Source: Alteribacter populi (GTDB lineage Bacteria; Bacillota; Bacilli; Bacillales; Salisediminibacteriaceae). From it: a stretch of DNA of 64,000 nucleotides. The translations under genes were made by a program, and so were the position numbers. The notes under the pieces were generated by a model. That model was not told where the DNA came from and made no database searches. It saw only the letters and a program-made list of their open reading frames with translations. The number at the start of each line of letters is the position of its first letter. Position 1 is the stretch's first letter. Positions 8,554 through 16,843 of this stretch are shown in pieces. The stretch covers positions 704,368-768,367 of the forward strand of contig NZ_KZ293963.1 in NCBI RefSeq assembly GCF_002352765.1, written 5' to 3'.

Positions 8554-9477
8554 ATGAGACTTATATATTTACCCATCATATTGCTCATTTTCTCACTCAT
8601 AAATATAAACACTCCTGACATATTAACTGTAACATTTGAAGGAGAAACGATCGCAACTGTTAACAAATCGGAATATACAGACCCTTTGTTCGGTAAAACG
8701 ATGGTAGATGCAGATAAGTATCGCGAACTTGTCGAATCAATTGATCAGGAAGTTGATGAAGACCCCGTCAATGCAATGATAGATGAACATGGGCGTGTAA
8801 TTTCTGAACATGTTGGTTACAGGTTAGATCGCCAAGCATTCAAAGAGTCATTTTTCAATTATTTTTATAGTAATGGGAACACTGAAATAGAAGCACCTAG
8901 GTTAAAAGTCTACCCGAAAGTTGACAGTGAGTTACTTGCCCATATTCGTGTACAAGAAATCGGTCATTACATAACGTATTTTAATTCAAATAACAAGGAA
9001 CGATCACATAATATCGCCCTTGCTACAGAAGCAATCAATAACCACGTTGTTTTTCCTGAAGAGACGTTTTCATTTAACGGAACGGTCGGAAAGAGAACGA
9101 TTAAAAGAGGTTATTTACCCGCTCCAATAATCGTAAGAGGGGAATTAGCTGAAGGGATTGGTGGCGGAATTTGTCAAGTATCGTCAACATTGTTTAATGC
9201 CGTTGATCATGCAGGTTTGAAAATCGTTCAAAGATACGCCCACAGTAAACGCGTCCCTTATGTTCCACCTGGACGAGACGCAACCGTAAGCTGGTACGGC
9301 CCTGATTTTATATTTAAAAATAAACATAATCAGCCTGTCCTGATTCGAGCACAAATAGTTGGAGGCCAAGTCATTATCAGGATTTACTCCTCAGAAACGA
9401 TTAATTACGAACCACGAAATGTTCCTGACGCTCCAAATCAGGTTCCAAAAGAAATCATCGTAGGTAAATTATTTTAA
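8554..9477 (+). CDS. VanW-family protein
   Basis: The 307-residue protein has a short N-terminal hydrophobic segment (residues 1-18, probable signal or anchor) and a C-terminal VanW domain. Its signatures are FPEETFSFNGTVGKRT, GGGICQVSSTLFNA and the later WYGPDFIFKN. VanW proteins are cell-envelope proteins found in vancomycin gene clusters and widely in spore formers; their biochemical role is unknown. The region between (residues 60-150) is poorly conserved. The gene has AAGGAGG before its ATG, is flanked by terminators and appears monocistronic. No vancomycin resistance genes are nearby, so the name gives no resistance prediction. Confidence 0.85.
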   Translation: MRLIYLPIILLIFSLININTPDILTVTFEGETIATVNKSEYTDPLFGKTMVDADKYRELVESIDQEVDEDPVNAMIDEHGRVISEHVGYRLDRQAFKESFFNYFYSNGNTEIEAPRLKVYPKVDSELLAHIRVQEIGHYITYFNSNNKERSHNIALATEAINNHVVFPEETFSFNGTVGKRTIKRGYLPAPIIVRGELAEGIGGGICQVSSTLFNAVDHAGLKIVQRYAHSKRVPYVPPGRDATVSWYGPDFIFKNKHNQPVLIRAQIVGGQVIIRIYSSETINYEPRNVPDAPNQVPKEIIVGKLF

Positions 9478-9527
9478 AATACTCCTCTCATAATGAAAGC
9501 TTAAATTAATTAACTGTCAATAACAAA

Positions 9528-9566
9528 TATAACACCGTCTGAATAAATCCAGACGGTGTTATATTG
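9528..9566. terminator. Bidirectional terminator
   Basis: TATAACACCGTCTG and CAGACGGTGTTATA form a perfect 14-bp stem with AT-rich flanks between the convergent vanW-like and pbuG-like genes. Confidence 0.85.
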
Positions 9567-9658
9567 CGATTTAAGTTCATGATTATGATTCGGGATTCCA
9601 GCTAAATTTTTCGGAATTTAACTTACGTTATGCATATTCTGAAACGTTAGCTAAACTT

Positions 9659-10996
9659 TTACACTAACCAAATGAAGTAACAAAGGAAGATAACAAAAAG
9701 TACATACATTAGAGGGTGGACATTTTTATATTCGCCCTTCACGACTTTTAAGATTGGGTAAGTGATAAACCCTAAAGCGATCCCAGTAGCAATACTATAC
9801 GTTAACGGCATTGCAATGATAGTAACAAAAGCGGGAATCGCATATTCTAGTTCTTTCCACTTAATAGAACCTAATGCTGATGCCATGAGTACTCCAACTA
9901 TGATGAGCGCAGGTGCTGTCACTTGACTAGTGACAACTTCCAATAATGGAGAGAAAAATAAGAATAGTAAAAACAAACCGCCCGTCACAATTGAAGCAAA
10001 CCCCGTACGTGCTCCAGCAGCAACTCCGGCTGAAGATTCAATGTAAGAGTTTGTCGTTGAAGTACCAAAGATTGAACCAACCACTGTTGCAATCGCGTCA
10101 GTCCCAAGTGCAGCTTTAGCACGAGGAAGCTTATTATCTTTTATGAAACCAGCCTGTGTCGCTACAGCAATCAGTGTTCCGGCCGTATCAAAAAAGTTAA
10201 CGAATAAAAAAGTAAAAATAACGGTGAGTAACTCAGGTGACAACACATCTGGTACAGACATTATCGCTACGCCAAAAGTTGGTGCTAAACTAGGAATAGC
10301 AGAAATGATTTGCGAAGGTATCGGGATTAAGCCAAAAATCATCCCGGCACCTGCTGTCAATATCATTCCATAAAAGATTGCCCCATGAAACCCACGTACC
10401 ATGAAAATCGCAGTCATGACAAAACCGAATATAGCTAATACAGTCGTAGGAGCTGTAAGGTTGGCTAACGTAACCACAGTGTCTTCACTTGCAGTAACAA
10501 TACCTGCATTTTGTAATCCGATAAACGCGATAAATAATCCGATCCCAGCCCCAGTTGCCATTTTCAGCTGAGCGGGTATGGCATTGATGATTTTTTCTCT
10601 AATTTCCGTAATTGATAGAATAAAGAAGATAATCCCTGAAATAAACACTCCGGCTAATGCTGTTTCCCAAGGAATTCCCATTCCAATGACAACACTATAG
10701 GCAAAAAATGCATTTAATCCCATTCCCGGAGCTAATGCAATCGGATAATTGGCCCATAAAGCCATAAGAAAACATGCAAGAGCTGCCGATAAACCAGTAG
10801 CAACAAAAACCGCCCCGCTGTCCATACCAGCATCACTTAAAATCGCCGTATTAACAAACATCACATACGACATAGCCATAAAGGTTGTTAGCCCACCGAT
10901 CGATTCTCTTTTATAGCTTGTATTCGATTCACTAAAACCAAAATACCGCTCAATCCTGCTTTCCTGTTTCATCTTTGGTTCTAAACCTGGCTCCAC
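9659..10996 (-). CDS. pbuG: Hypoxanthine/guanine permease (PbuG/AzgA family)
   Basis: The 445-residue membrane protein belongs to the AzgA-like branch of NCS2 transporters, which take up hypoxanthine, guanine or adenine by proton symport. Signatures are RIERYFGF near the N terminus, GLTTFMAMSYVMFVN, APGMGLNAFFAY and the later FVNFFDTAGTL and GTSTTNSYIESSAGVAAG. About 12 membrane segments can be traced. The start is GTG with AGGAGGGG eight bases upstream. The gene has its own strong promoter at 11151-11179 and a leader with the shared RNA motif and a terminator, so it is probably attenuated. Which purine it moves is not certain. Confidence 0.9.
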   Translation of the reverse strand: MEPGLEPKMKQESRIERYFGFSESNTSYKRESIGGLTTFMAMSYVMFVNTAILSDAGMDSGAVFVATGLSAALACFLMALWANYPIALAPGMGLNAFFAYSVVIGMGIPWETALAGVFISGIIFFILSITEIREKIINAIPAQLKMATGAGIGLFIAFIGLQNAGIVTASEDTVVTLANLTAPTTVLAIFGFVMTAIFMVRGFHGAIFYGMILTAGAGMIFGLIPIPSQIISAIPSLAPTFGVAIMSVPDVLSPELLTVIFTFLFVNFFDTAGTLIAVATQAGFIKDNKLPRAKAALGTDAIATVVGSIFGTSTTNSYIESSAGVAAGARTGFASIVTGGLFLLFLFFSPLLEVVTSQVTAPALIIVGVLMASALGSIKWKELEYAIPAFVTIIAMPLTYSIATGIALGFITYPILKVVKGEYKNVHPLMYVLFVIFLCYFIWLV

Positions 10997-11013
10997 ATTT
11001 ATCCCCTCCTAAA

Positions 11014-11062
11014 TAAAAATGAAAGCCGCAGTCGAGAAGAAGTTTCTTCTCATCTGCGGCTT
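11014..11062 (-). terminator. Leader terminator of the pbuG-like gene
   Basis: On the minus strand AAGCCGCAG (11054-11062) pairs with CTGCGGCTT (11023-11031), extended by GAGAAG/CTTCTC, then runs into ATTTTTATTT. It lies between the leader motif and the ribosome binding site. Confidence 0.82.
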
Positions 11063-11069
11063 CTAAAAA

Positions 11070-11131
11070 CCTCCGTTAACAGAGGTATAGCAACCCATAC
11101 ATCGTAAGCAAAATAAAAGCGATGTAATCGC
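11070..11131 (-). ncRNA. Shared leader RNA motif, copy B
   Basis: The minus-strand core GGUUGCUAUA-CCUCUG-UUAA-CGGAGG lies at 11070-11096. A perfect upstream hairpin GCGAT-UAC-AUCGC (11119-11131) and the linker CUUACGAUGUA match copy C (20143-20208), where GCGA-AUGAA-UCGC and CUUACGAAGUA occur at the same spacing. A GAGGT close to the presumed transcription start could pair with ACCTC of the core, giving an alternative fold. Confidence 0.65.
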
Positions 11132-11150
11132 TTTCACCTCGTTAAAGTAA

Positions 11151-11179
11151 ATTATATTCAAAATAATCTGACAAGTCAA
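11151..11179 (-). promoter_or_regulatory. Promoter of the pbuG-like gene
   Basis: Minus-strand TTGACT (11174-11179) and TATAAT (11151-11156) are 17 bases apart, close to the sigma-A consensus. Transcription would start near 11144. Confidence 0.85.
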
Positions 11180-11226
11180 TGGTTGGATAAATGAATGAAT
11201 GCTTAAATTCCTACACTATAACACCC

Positions 11227-11255
11227 TTGACTTTTTGGTAAATTATAAATATTAT
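11227..11255 (+). promoter_or_regulatory. Promoter of the xanthine dehydrogenase operon
   Basis: TTGACT at 11227-11232 is followed 17 bases later by TATTAT at 11250-11255. This places the start near 11262, just upstream of the hexaloop hairpin and terminator. It is divergent from the pbuG promoter. Confidence 0.65.
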
Positions 11256-11278
11256 GATAATTAATAGACTTTTTTTTG

Positions 11279-11296
11279 CATGGCAAGGGAGCTGTG
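11279..11296 (+). ncRNA. ANTAR-type hexaloop hairpin in the xanthine dehydrogenase leader
   Basis: CAUGGC-AAGGGA-GCUGUG forms a 6-bp stem (two wobble pairs) with a six-base loop that has A at position 1 and G at position 4, the mark of ANTAR protein targets. The stem is identical to the second hairpin before the BMC operon (18488-18505). The 3' half overlaps the terminator at 11289-11353. I could not find the usual first hairpin upstream. Confidence 0.7.
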
Positions 11297-11353
11297 TGAA
11301 GATCATTCATCCATGGAATTATTTATGGAAATGGCTTCACATGGCTCTTTTTA
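11289..11353 (+). terminator. Leader terminator of the xanthine dehydrogenase operon
   Basis: GAGCTGTGTGAAG (11289-11301) pairs throughout with CTTCACATGGCTC (11335-11347, two wobble pairs), followed by TTTTTATTT. It shares bases with the hexaloop hairpin, so the two structures exclude each other. Confidence 0.8.
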
Positions 11354-11394
11354 TTTGGCTCCTTTCGCATAGATTGTTGTTTTAAATTGATAAA

Positions 11395-11590
11395 TCGAAG
11401 GAGCGAAAGGCGGCGAATCCAGCAGGAAAGGCAAAAGCTGAAGACCTCGGAGTGAGATAGAGTTTGCGAACGAGAAGGCTGAAACGTTGCCCGCGGCAAA
11501 GAAGACACCGTGAATTCGTACAAAGTGAAAGAAGAACGGATGTCGCACTTGTGCCCTGGGGTGAAAGCGTCCACCTGTAGTGGATTCGAG
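11395..11590. repeat. Degenerate GC-rich intergenic repeat
   Basis: The stretch GCGGCGAATCCAGC, GAAGACC, GAACGAGAAGGCTGAAACG, TTGCCCGCGGCAAAG is markedly more GC-rich than its surroundings. It resembles an abundant Bacillaceae intergenic element built around CCCGCGGAAAGCGAAGTCGCC. Overlapping open frames here on the minus strand are products of this composition. It lies between the leader terminator and the first xanthine dehydrogenase gene, lengthening the untranslated leader. Confidence 0.55.
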
Positions 11591-11656
11591 CGCTGATCTT
11601 ATCAAAAAGCAACAATCTTTTAGAAAACAGCTTTTTATTTTTACTAGGAGGTTATC

Positions 11657-12175
11657 ATGTTGAAAACGATCACATTCAAAGTTAACGGAAGGGAAATGAA
11701 GGTAAACTGTCCTTCAAGTAAAACTTTACTTGACGTATTGCGTGATGATTTAGATTTGACCGGGAGTAAGGAGTGCTGTGGAAAGGGAGAGTGCGGAACT
11801 TGTTCAGTACTTATGAATAATGAAGCCGTTTGTTCTTGCTTAGTATTAGCGGGTCAAGTCGAAGGAGAAGAAATTCTTACAGTTGAAGGAATTGGTACTA
11901 CTTCTTCAATGGATGTCTTACAGGAAGCTTTTGTTGCCGAAGGAGCTTCTCAATGTGGTTATTGTACACCAGGGTTTATTGTTGCTGCACGGGCATTTCT
12001 AAATCGAATCGAGAAAGTACCAACAATTGAAGACATTCAAGAGGAAATGGCAGGTAACTTATGTCGGTGCACCGGCTACACCAAAATAACTAAAGCCATT
12101 CAAACTGCAGCAATCCGACTTCTTTCACCTTCCACCGAAAAGCATACAATCAGTTCAGGAAGGGTGTCATCATAA
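11657..12175 (+). CDS. pucE: Xanthine dehydrogenase, iron-sulfur subunit
   Basis: The 172-residue subunit carries two [2Fe-2S] clusters passing electrons from the Mo site to FAD. The plant-type ferredoxin motif CCGKGECGTCSV with a later Cys (residues 43-65) is followed by the all-helical second domain with CGYCTPG and NLCRCTGYTKI. Length is normal for the small subunit of three-subunit enzymes. The ATG has AGGAGG upstream. Its stop overlaps the start of the next gene (TAATG), showing tight cotranscription. The gene order here (Fe-S, FAD, Mo, XdhC) differs from the B. subtilis puc operon. Expression should be governed by the leader terminator and hexaloop hairpin. Confidence 0.93.
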   Translation: MLKTITFKVNGREMKVNCPSSKTLLDVLRDDLDLTGSKECCGKGECGTCSVLMNNEAVCSCLVLAGQVEGEEILTVEGIGTTSSMDVLQEAFVAEGASQCGYCTPGFIVAARAFLNRIEKVPTIEDIQEEMAGNLCRCTGYTKITKAIQTAAIRLLSPSTEKHTISSGRVSS

Positions 12176-13053
12176 TGAGAATATCTGAAATTGATATGGT
12201 CTCGCCTAAGACATTAGATGATTGTTTGACTGTTTTATCTGACTCAACACAAGATGTCCGTTTACTAGCTGGAGGAACGGACGCAGTTGTTCGCTTGAAG
12301 GAGGGACACTGGAGACCAGCACTTTGGGTCAATATTAAAGGGGTAAAAGAATTACGTTATATTCGTGAAGAAGAAGATGGCATTCATATAGGTCCGCTCA
12401 CTACACATACCGACATCGTTCATTCTTCTCTCTTACAAGAAAAAGCCGACGTTTTGGTTCATGCAGCAAGTGAAGTAGGTGCCACCCACATTCGCAATAT
12501 GGGGACAATAGGTGGTAATTTAGGAACAGCTTCACCTGCTGGTGATACCATTCCTCCTCTCTACGTTTTAGATGCGGTAATCGAACTTTCTTCAGTAAAT
12601 GGAAAAAGGAAAGTAGCTATTGAAGATTTCTTTAACGGTCCAGGAAAAACGGTTCAACAAAAAACAGAGTTGATCAGTAATATTATCATCCGGCCTCAAT
12701 CTGCTAATGAGATCGGCATTTTCGAGAAACTTGGACCGCGTAAGGCGCAAGCAATTAGTATTGTCGATGTAGCAATCTCGTTGAAGATGAGCACAAATGA
12801 ACGAGAATGTTTAGGAGGAAAGATCGCTTTTGGATCTGTGGCCCCGACCATTATTCGTGCACACAAATGTGAATCAATACTAAAGTTACAGGCACTGGAT
12901 GATGAGGCGATTGAAAATTTAGCGACAATAGCCTGGAAGGAAGTAGCCCCCATTAGCGACCTGAGAGCAACGGCCGGCTACCGTCGAGACATGGCTAGCT
13001 CTTTGTTGGCAAGAGGGTTACATCGATTAATGATGAGGTGGGATAACAGATGA
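12175..13053 (+). CDS. pucC: Xanthine dehydrogenase, FAD-binding subunit
   Basis: The 292-residue middle subunit binds FAD and passes electrons from the iron-sulfur centres to NAD or another acceptor. LLAGGTDAVVRLKEG and TIGGNLGTASPAGDTIPPL are the family's two FAD-binding motifs, and the C-terminal CO-dehydrogenase flavoprotein domain runs from about residue 175. It starts by TAATG overlap with the Fe-S subunit and ends with ATGA overlap with the Mo subunit, so translation is coupled. The stated role follows from the family; the acceptor is not visible in sequence. Confidence 0.92.
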   Translation: MRISEIDMVSPKTLDDCLTVLSDSTQDVRLLAGGTDAVVRLKEGHWRPALWVNIKGVKELRYIREEEDGIHIGPLTTHTDIVHSSLLQEKADVLVHAASEVGATHIRNMGTIGGNLGTASPAGDTIPPLYVLDAVIELSSVNGKRKVAIEDFFNGPGKTVQQKTELISNIIIRPQSANEIGIFEKLGPRKAQAISIVDVAISLKMSTNERECLGGKIAFGSVAPTIIRAHKCESILKLQALDDEAIENLATIAWKEVAPISDLRATAGYRRDMASSLLARGLHRLMMRWDNR

Positions 13054-15380
13054 CATTACCTAAAGAAAAAACAACATGGGTAGGGAGTAGGGTCCCACGT
13101 ATAGATGGACCTGAGAGAGTGACCGGTGAATTAAAATATATGACTGATTATCATTATGAAAACATGGTTTGGGGCAAGGTGCTTCGGCCTCCATACCCTT
13201 ATGCCAAGATTAAAAAAATGAATACAACGAAAGCTAAGAGTCTACCTGGAGTGATTGCGGTTCTGACGTACGAAGACATCCCCGGTTTTAATGGGTTTGG
13301 CATCGTCGTACCAGATCAGCCTGTTTTATGTGAAGACGTTGTACGGACTACCTCTGATGCTGTCGCGTTAGTTGCAGCAGAAACTGAAGAAATCGCTGAA
13401 GAGGCTTTAGATCTGATTGAAATCGATTATGAACCTCTCCAAGCGGTTACTGATACAGAATTTGCTCTTTCGGATGATTCTCCAAAATTACATCCAGATG
13501 GCAACATACATAGCCACGTAACAATTTCAAACGGTGATGTAGAAACAGCATTTAAGGAAGCTGATATCGTCTTCGAGAACACCTTCCACTCTCCTAGGCA
13601 AATGCATGCGTTTATCGAAACAGAAGGGGGATGGGGAATACTTGAAGCGGATGGAACATTAACGATCCGCTGTCCTGGTCAGTATGCATATCGAGACCGC
13701 TTACAAATTGCTCGTGCCTTAGCTTGGAACCCGTCCCGTATCAGGGTAGTTTCGAGTCCCGTTGGAGGTGCGTTTGGTGGAAAAGACGAAATTACCATCC
13801 AAATTTATTTAGCCTTGCTCGCTCTTCATACTAACGGGCGCCCTGTGAAAATTCACTACAGCCGTGAAGAATCCGTCATCGCTGGTATGAAAAGACATCC
13901 ATTCAAAGTAGAAATGAAAACGGCTGCTAAAAAAGATGGCACATTGATAGCGAATCAAGTCAGGGCTATCGCTGATACGGGAGCCTATGCTTCTCTTGGA
14001 GGAGCGGTTATCAGCCTAGCCATTGAGCATTCGTGTGGCCCTTATAAAATTCCAAATGTTGACCTAGAAGGCTATTGCGTTTACACCAATAATGGAGTAG
14101 CAGGAGCTTTTAGAGGCTTTGGTGTAAATCAAGTATGTATGGGAATTGAGACCCATTTAGATATGATCGCAGAAGAAATTGGTATGGATCCAATAGAGAT
14201 CCGAAAGAAAAATGTCTACCACCAAGGAGAGGTATCCAGCTTGGGGCATGTTGTAAAAGGAAGCGTCGGTACTTGGAAAACACTTGATGTAGCCGAAAAA
14301 TGTGATTTGTGGGTGAACCGAGATAAGTATAAAGCTGAAGGGAAGGAACCTTGGAAAAAAAGAGGGGTTTCAATTGCAACTTCTTTCCATGGAGTAGGTA
14401 TGGGAATTGGCTTGCCTGATTATGGATCTGCTTCAATTGAATTACTTCATGACGGTCGATTTGAAGTCAGTGTAGGCTGTGAGGAAATAGGAGGCGGTAA
14501 TGGCACCGTTTATGCTCAAGTGGCAGCGGAAACGCTGAACTGTGATGTTACTTATATAGATATCGTGCAAGGAGATACTTCAAAGACGATGGATGGCGGG
14601 ACAATTACCGCGTCTCGATCCACTTACACTGGAGGGAGAGCAGTTGCCACTGCAGCACCTCATATGTTGAATTTACTAACAAAAACAGCTGCCGGAATAT
14701 GGGGAGTCGATGAAACAGATGTGAGTGTAGGAAAACAAAAGGTTGTACTAAAGAGCAAAGATCGTCCTAATGATTCTTTATCCTACGCACAAATTTACGA
14801 CTTTTTATATGAACACCGCCTGGAAACAAGAGTTGAAGGACATTTCATCCTCCCAAAAGAAAAGAAAGCGATTAAAGGTTCAGGTGGAGCTCCTCATCAT
14901 ATTTACGGGTATTTAACTCATGTAGTGATGGTGGAAGTAGATACATTGACCGGTGAAACTGAAGTAATCAAAGTAGTTTCTATCCCAGATGCAGGGAGGG
15001 TCATTAATCCTCAAGGTTTGGAAGGGCAAGCTGAAGGCGGTGCCGTAATGGGAATAGGTTATGCCCTCTATGAAGATACCATTATGGAAAACGGCGTTCA
15101 TAAGACCACGAACTTTTCCGACTATATTCTTCCTACCATGAAAGACTGTCCGCATATTGAAACTCTACCTGTAGAAGAGCTAGAAGCGACAGGACCTTTT
15201 GGAGCAAAGGGGATTGGGGAAGTAGTTATGATTCCTATTATTCCAGCCACGATATCTGCGATTCATGATGCTATTGGTGTAAGAATCAATCATTTACCAG
15301 CAACTCCGGAACGAGTTTATCAAGCGATAAAAGCTCTACGAGAAAAAGAATCCAAATCTAATGAAGAAAAAGTGATGTAA
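13050..15380 (+). CDS. pucD: Xanthine dehydrogenase, molybdenum-binding subunit
   Basis: The 776-residue catalytic subunit hydroxylates purines at the Mo cofactor (hypoxanthine to xanthine, and possibly xanthine to urate). The N-terminal a/b-hammerhead domain begins with SRVPRIDGPERVTGE. Mo-cofactor loops include SPVGGAFGGKDE, AGAFRGFGVNQ and the C-terminal GAKGIGE, whose Glu is the catalytic base. No urate-degrading enzyme lies in the window, so the enzyme may mainly deliver xanthine to the neighbouring BMC route; that is inference. It could instead act on another aromatic N-heterocycle. It overlaps the FAD gene by four bases and abuts the XdhC gene. Confidence 0.92.
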   Translation: MTLPKEKTTWVGSRVPRIDGPERVTGELKYMTDYHYENMVWGKVLRPPYPYAKIKKMNTTKAKSLPGVIAVLTYEDIPGFNGFGIVVPDQPVLCEDVVRTTSDAVALVAAETEEIAEEALDLIEIDYEPLQAVTDTEFALSDDSPKLHPDGNIHSHVTISNGDVETAFKEADIVFENTFHSPRQMHAFIETEGGWGILEADGTLTIRCPGQYAYRDRLQIARALAWNPSRIRVVSSPVGGAFGGKDEITIQIYLALLALHTNGRPVKIHYSREESVIAGMKRHPFKVEMKTAAKKDGTLIANQVRAIADTGAYASLGGAVISLAIEHSCGPYKIPNVDLEGYCVYTNNGVAGAFRGFGVNQVCMGIETHLDMIAEEIGMDPIEIRKKNVYHQGEVSSLGHVVKGSVGTWKTLDVAEKCDLWVNRDKYKAEGKEPWKKRGVSIATSFHGVGMGIGLPDYGSASIELLHDGRFEVSVGCEEIGGGNGTVYAQVAAETLNCDVTYIDIVQGDTSKTMDGGTITASRSTYTGGRAVATAAPHMLNLLTKTAAGIWGVDETDVSVGKQKVVLKSKDRPNDSLSYAQIYDFLYEHRLETRVEGHFILPKEKKAIKGSGGAPHHIYGYLTHVVMVEVDTLTGETEVIKVVSIPDAGRVINPQGLEGQAEGGAVMGIGYALYEDTIMENGVHKTTNFSDYILPTMKDCPHIETLPVEELEATGPFGAKGIGEVVMIPIIPATISAIHDAIGVRINHLPATPERVYQAIKALREKESKSNEEKVM

Positions 15381-16184
15381 ATGCTATCAGAAGAATTGGT
15401 ACAGAAGCTTTCCAAATCGATAGAAAAAAGAATAAATGTCGCGTTAATTACGGTAACAAAGCACCCTGATATAGAAATAGTTGGGAGCCGGTCACTACTT
15501 TGGGATGACGGTACTCTGTTTCATGGTAGTCCTATATCTGTTCCGCTTTCTGAACCATTTATAAATCATGGAATACCATTAATGACAAAGAAAAAAACCA
15601 AGTCGATTCAGTTTGAATGGCAATCCAATTTTATTGAGTGTTATGTAGAAATGTATGAAGCGCCCCCTCATTTGATTATCACGGGTGCCGGTCACGTAGG
15701 TGAACCTGTTGCCAAATTAGGGAAAATGCTGAATTTCTATGTAACGGTGGTTGATGACCGCACTGAATTCGCTAATCAAAAGAAATTTCCTGATGTGGAT
15801 GAAGTGGTCTGTTGTGACTCTTTTCTCTCTTATTTCAACAATGTTCCTATATCTTCACGGACATATGTATTACTTTTAACACGTGGACATCAATTTGATG
15901 TTATGAGTTTACAAGAGTTATTAAAACGAAAGGAGAGCGCGGGGTATATTGGGATGATCGGCAGCAGAAGAAGAATTGCTGGCGTCTTTGAACAACTGAG
16001 AGATGATTTTCCTGATGAAACCTTTGATAACATTTTTACACCAGTTGGAATAGACATAGGAGCACAAACTCCTGAAGAAATTTCCGTTAGTATTATGGCA
16101 GAGATACTAAAAGTAAAAAACAACACGTCAGGACAATCGTTAAGTGAGAGTATTCGTCGGTTAGCAAAGCTAGGTTTTAAATAG
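15381..16184 (+). CDS. pucA: XdhC/CoxI-family maturation protein (Rossmann domain)
   Basis: The 267-residue protein belongs to the XdhC family, chaperones that bind the Mo cofactor, promote its sulfuration and hand it to xanthine dehydrogenase. HLIITGAGHVGEPVAKLGK near residue 98 is the Rossmann NAD-type motif, followed by VVDDRTEFAN and the conserved YIGMIGSRRR and PVGIDIGAQTPEEISVSI. The N-terminal CoxI domain is short and poorly conserved, and a separate small gene just downstream encodes a good copy of that domain. The ATG directly follows the TAA of the Mo subunit. Confidence 0.88.
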   Translation: MLSEELVQKLSKSIEKRINVALITVTKHPDIEIVGSRSLLWDDGTLFHGSPISVPLSEPFINHGIPLMTKKKTKSIQFEWQSNFIECYVEMYEAPPHLIITGAGHVGEPVAKLGKMLNFYVTVVDDRTEFANQKKFPDVDEVVCCDSFLSYFNNVPISSRTYVLLLTRGHQFDVMSLQELLKRKESAGYIGMIGSRRRIAGVFEQLRDDFPDETFDNIFTPVGIDIGAQTPEEISVSIMAEILKVKNNTSGQSLSESIRRLAKLGFK

Positions 16185-16219
16185 TACGGTTCCTGTTATA
16201 AAGGAAGGAGGAAAGAGTT

Positions 16220-16546
16220 ATGACAGACTTGGATTTTTTTAACAAAGTAGTATGTCTTCGCAAACTAGATCAACCTGCAGCTTTAGCTACTGCAATTCGT
16301 ACGAGAGGCTCGACTCCAAGAAAAACAGGAACAAAAATGCTAATTTACTTGAATGGTCAAATTGAAGGAACGATAGGGGGTGGTTGTGGAGAAGCAGAGG
16401 TCATTGAAGAGGCCTATAACGTGATACGAAAAAAACTCCCGACGCATTATACCGTCGATTTAACATCTGGTATTTTGTACGAAGATGGCGGGATATGCGG
16501 CGGCACGATGGATGTGTTTATTGAACCAATATGTAAGGAAGGGTAA
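16220..16546 (+). CDS. Stand-alone XdhC/CoxI N-terminal domain
   Basis: The 108-residue protein consists of the CoxI/XdhC N-terminal domain alone. Signatures are RTRGSTPRKTGTKML, EGTIGGGCGEAEV and DGGICGGTMDVFIEP, with a conserved Cys. It complements the preceding XdhC, whose own N-terminal region is degenerate, so the maturation factor is probably a two-gene split of a protein that is single-chain elsewhere. AAGGAGG precedes the ATG, 35 bases after pucA. It is the last gene before the glycine riboswitch. Confidence 0.85.
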   Translation: MTDLDFFNKVVCLRKLDQPAALATAIRTRGSTPRKTGTKMLIYLNGQIEGTIGGGCGEAEVIEEAYNVIRKKLPTHYTVDLTSGILYEDGGICGGTMDVFIEPICKEG

Positions 16547-16595
16547 CGGTAACAGGGAAAGGTTCAGTAATAAATGAATAAAGCGAGTGATAATT

Positions 16596-16775
16596 GTGGG
16601 AGAGTTCGTAAAAGGTACGACGCCGAAGGAGCAAGCCCTTTACCAAGGGGTTAATCTCTCAGGTACAAGGAACCGCAATTTGACGCACCTCTGGAGAGAG
16701 CGAATTAGCCACCAAAGGGGAATATTCTTTACCTAATGTAAAGAATTCAAACTCTCAGGTAAAAGGACAGAGGAA
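16596..16775 (+). ncRNA. Tandem glycine riboswitch
   Basis: Two aptamers follow one another. The first has GGGAGAGTTC, ACGCCGAAGGAGCAA and AATCTCTCAGGTACAAGGA; the second has CTGGAGAGAGC, CCACCAAAGGGGAA and AACTCTCAGGTAAAAGGAC. These are the textbook glycine aptamer core sequences. The last bases (GACAGAGG) also form the 5' side of the terminator, so glycine binding should prevent termination and turn the downstream SHMT gene on. Confidence 0.95.
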
Positions 16776-16807
16776 AGGAGAAGTCAGCGCCTTTCCCTGT
16801 CTTTTTT
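16766..16807 (+). terminator. Riboswitch-controlled terminator
   Basis: GACAG-A-GGAAAGG (16766-16778) pairs with CCTTTCCCTGTC (16790-16801) with a single bulge, followed by TTTTTT. Confidence 0.88.
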
Positions 16808-16843
16808 GTGTCTAAAATACAAATCTTTAAGGAGGCAATACAA

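Noticed and set aside
8554..9477. VanW protein as a sign of vancomycin resistance
   Set aside because: No vanHAX-type genes are near, and VanW domains are common in spore formers without resistance.
11323..11615. Three overlapping minus-strand open frames
   Set aside because: They fall in a GC-rich non-coding repeat within the leader region of the xanthine dehydrogenase operon; composition explains them.
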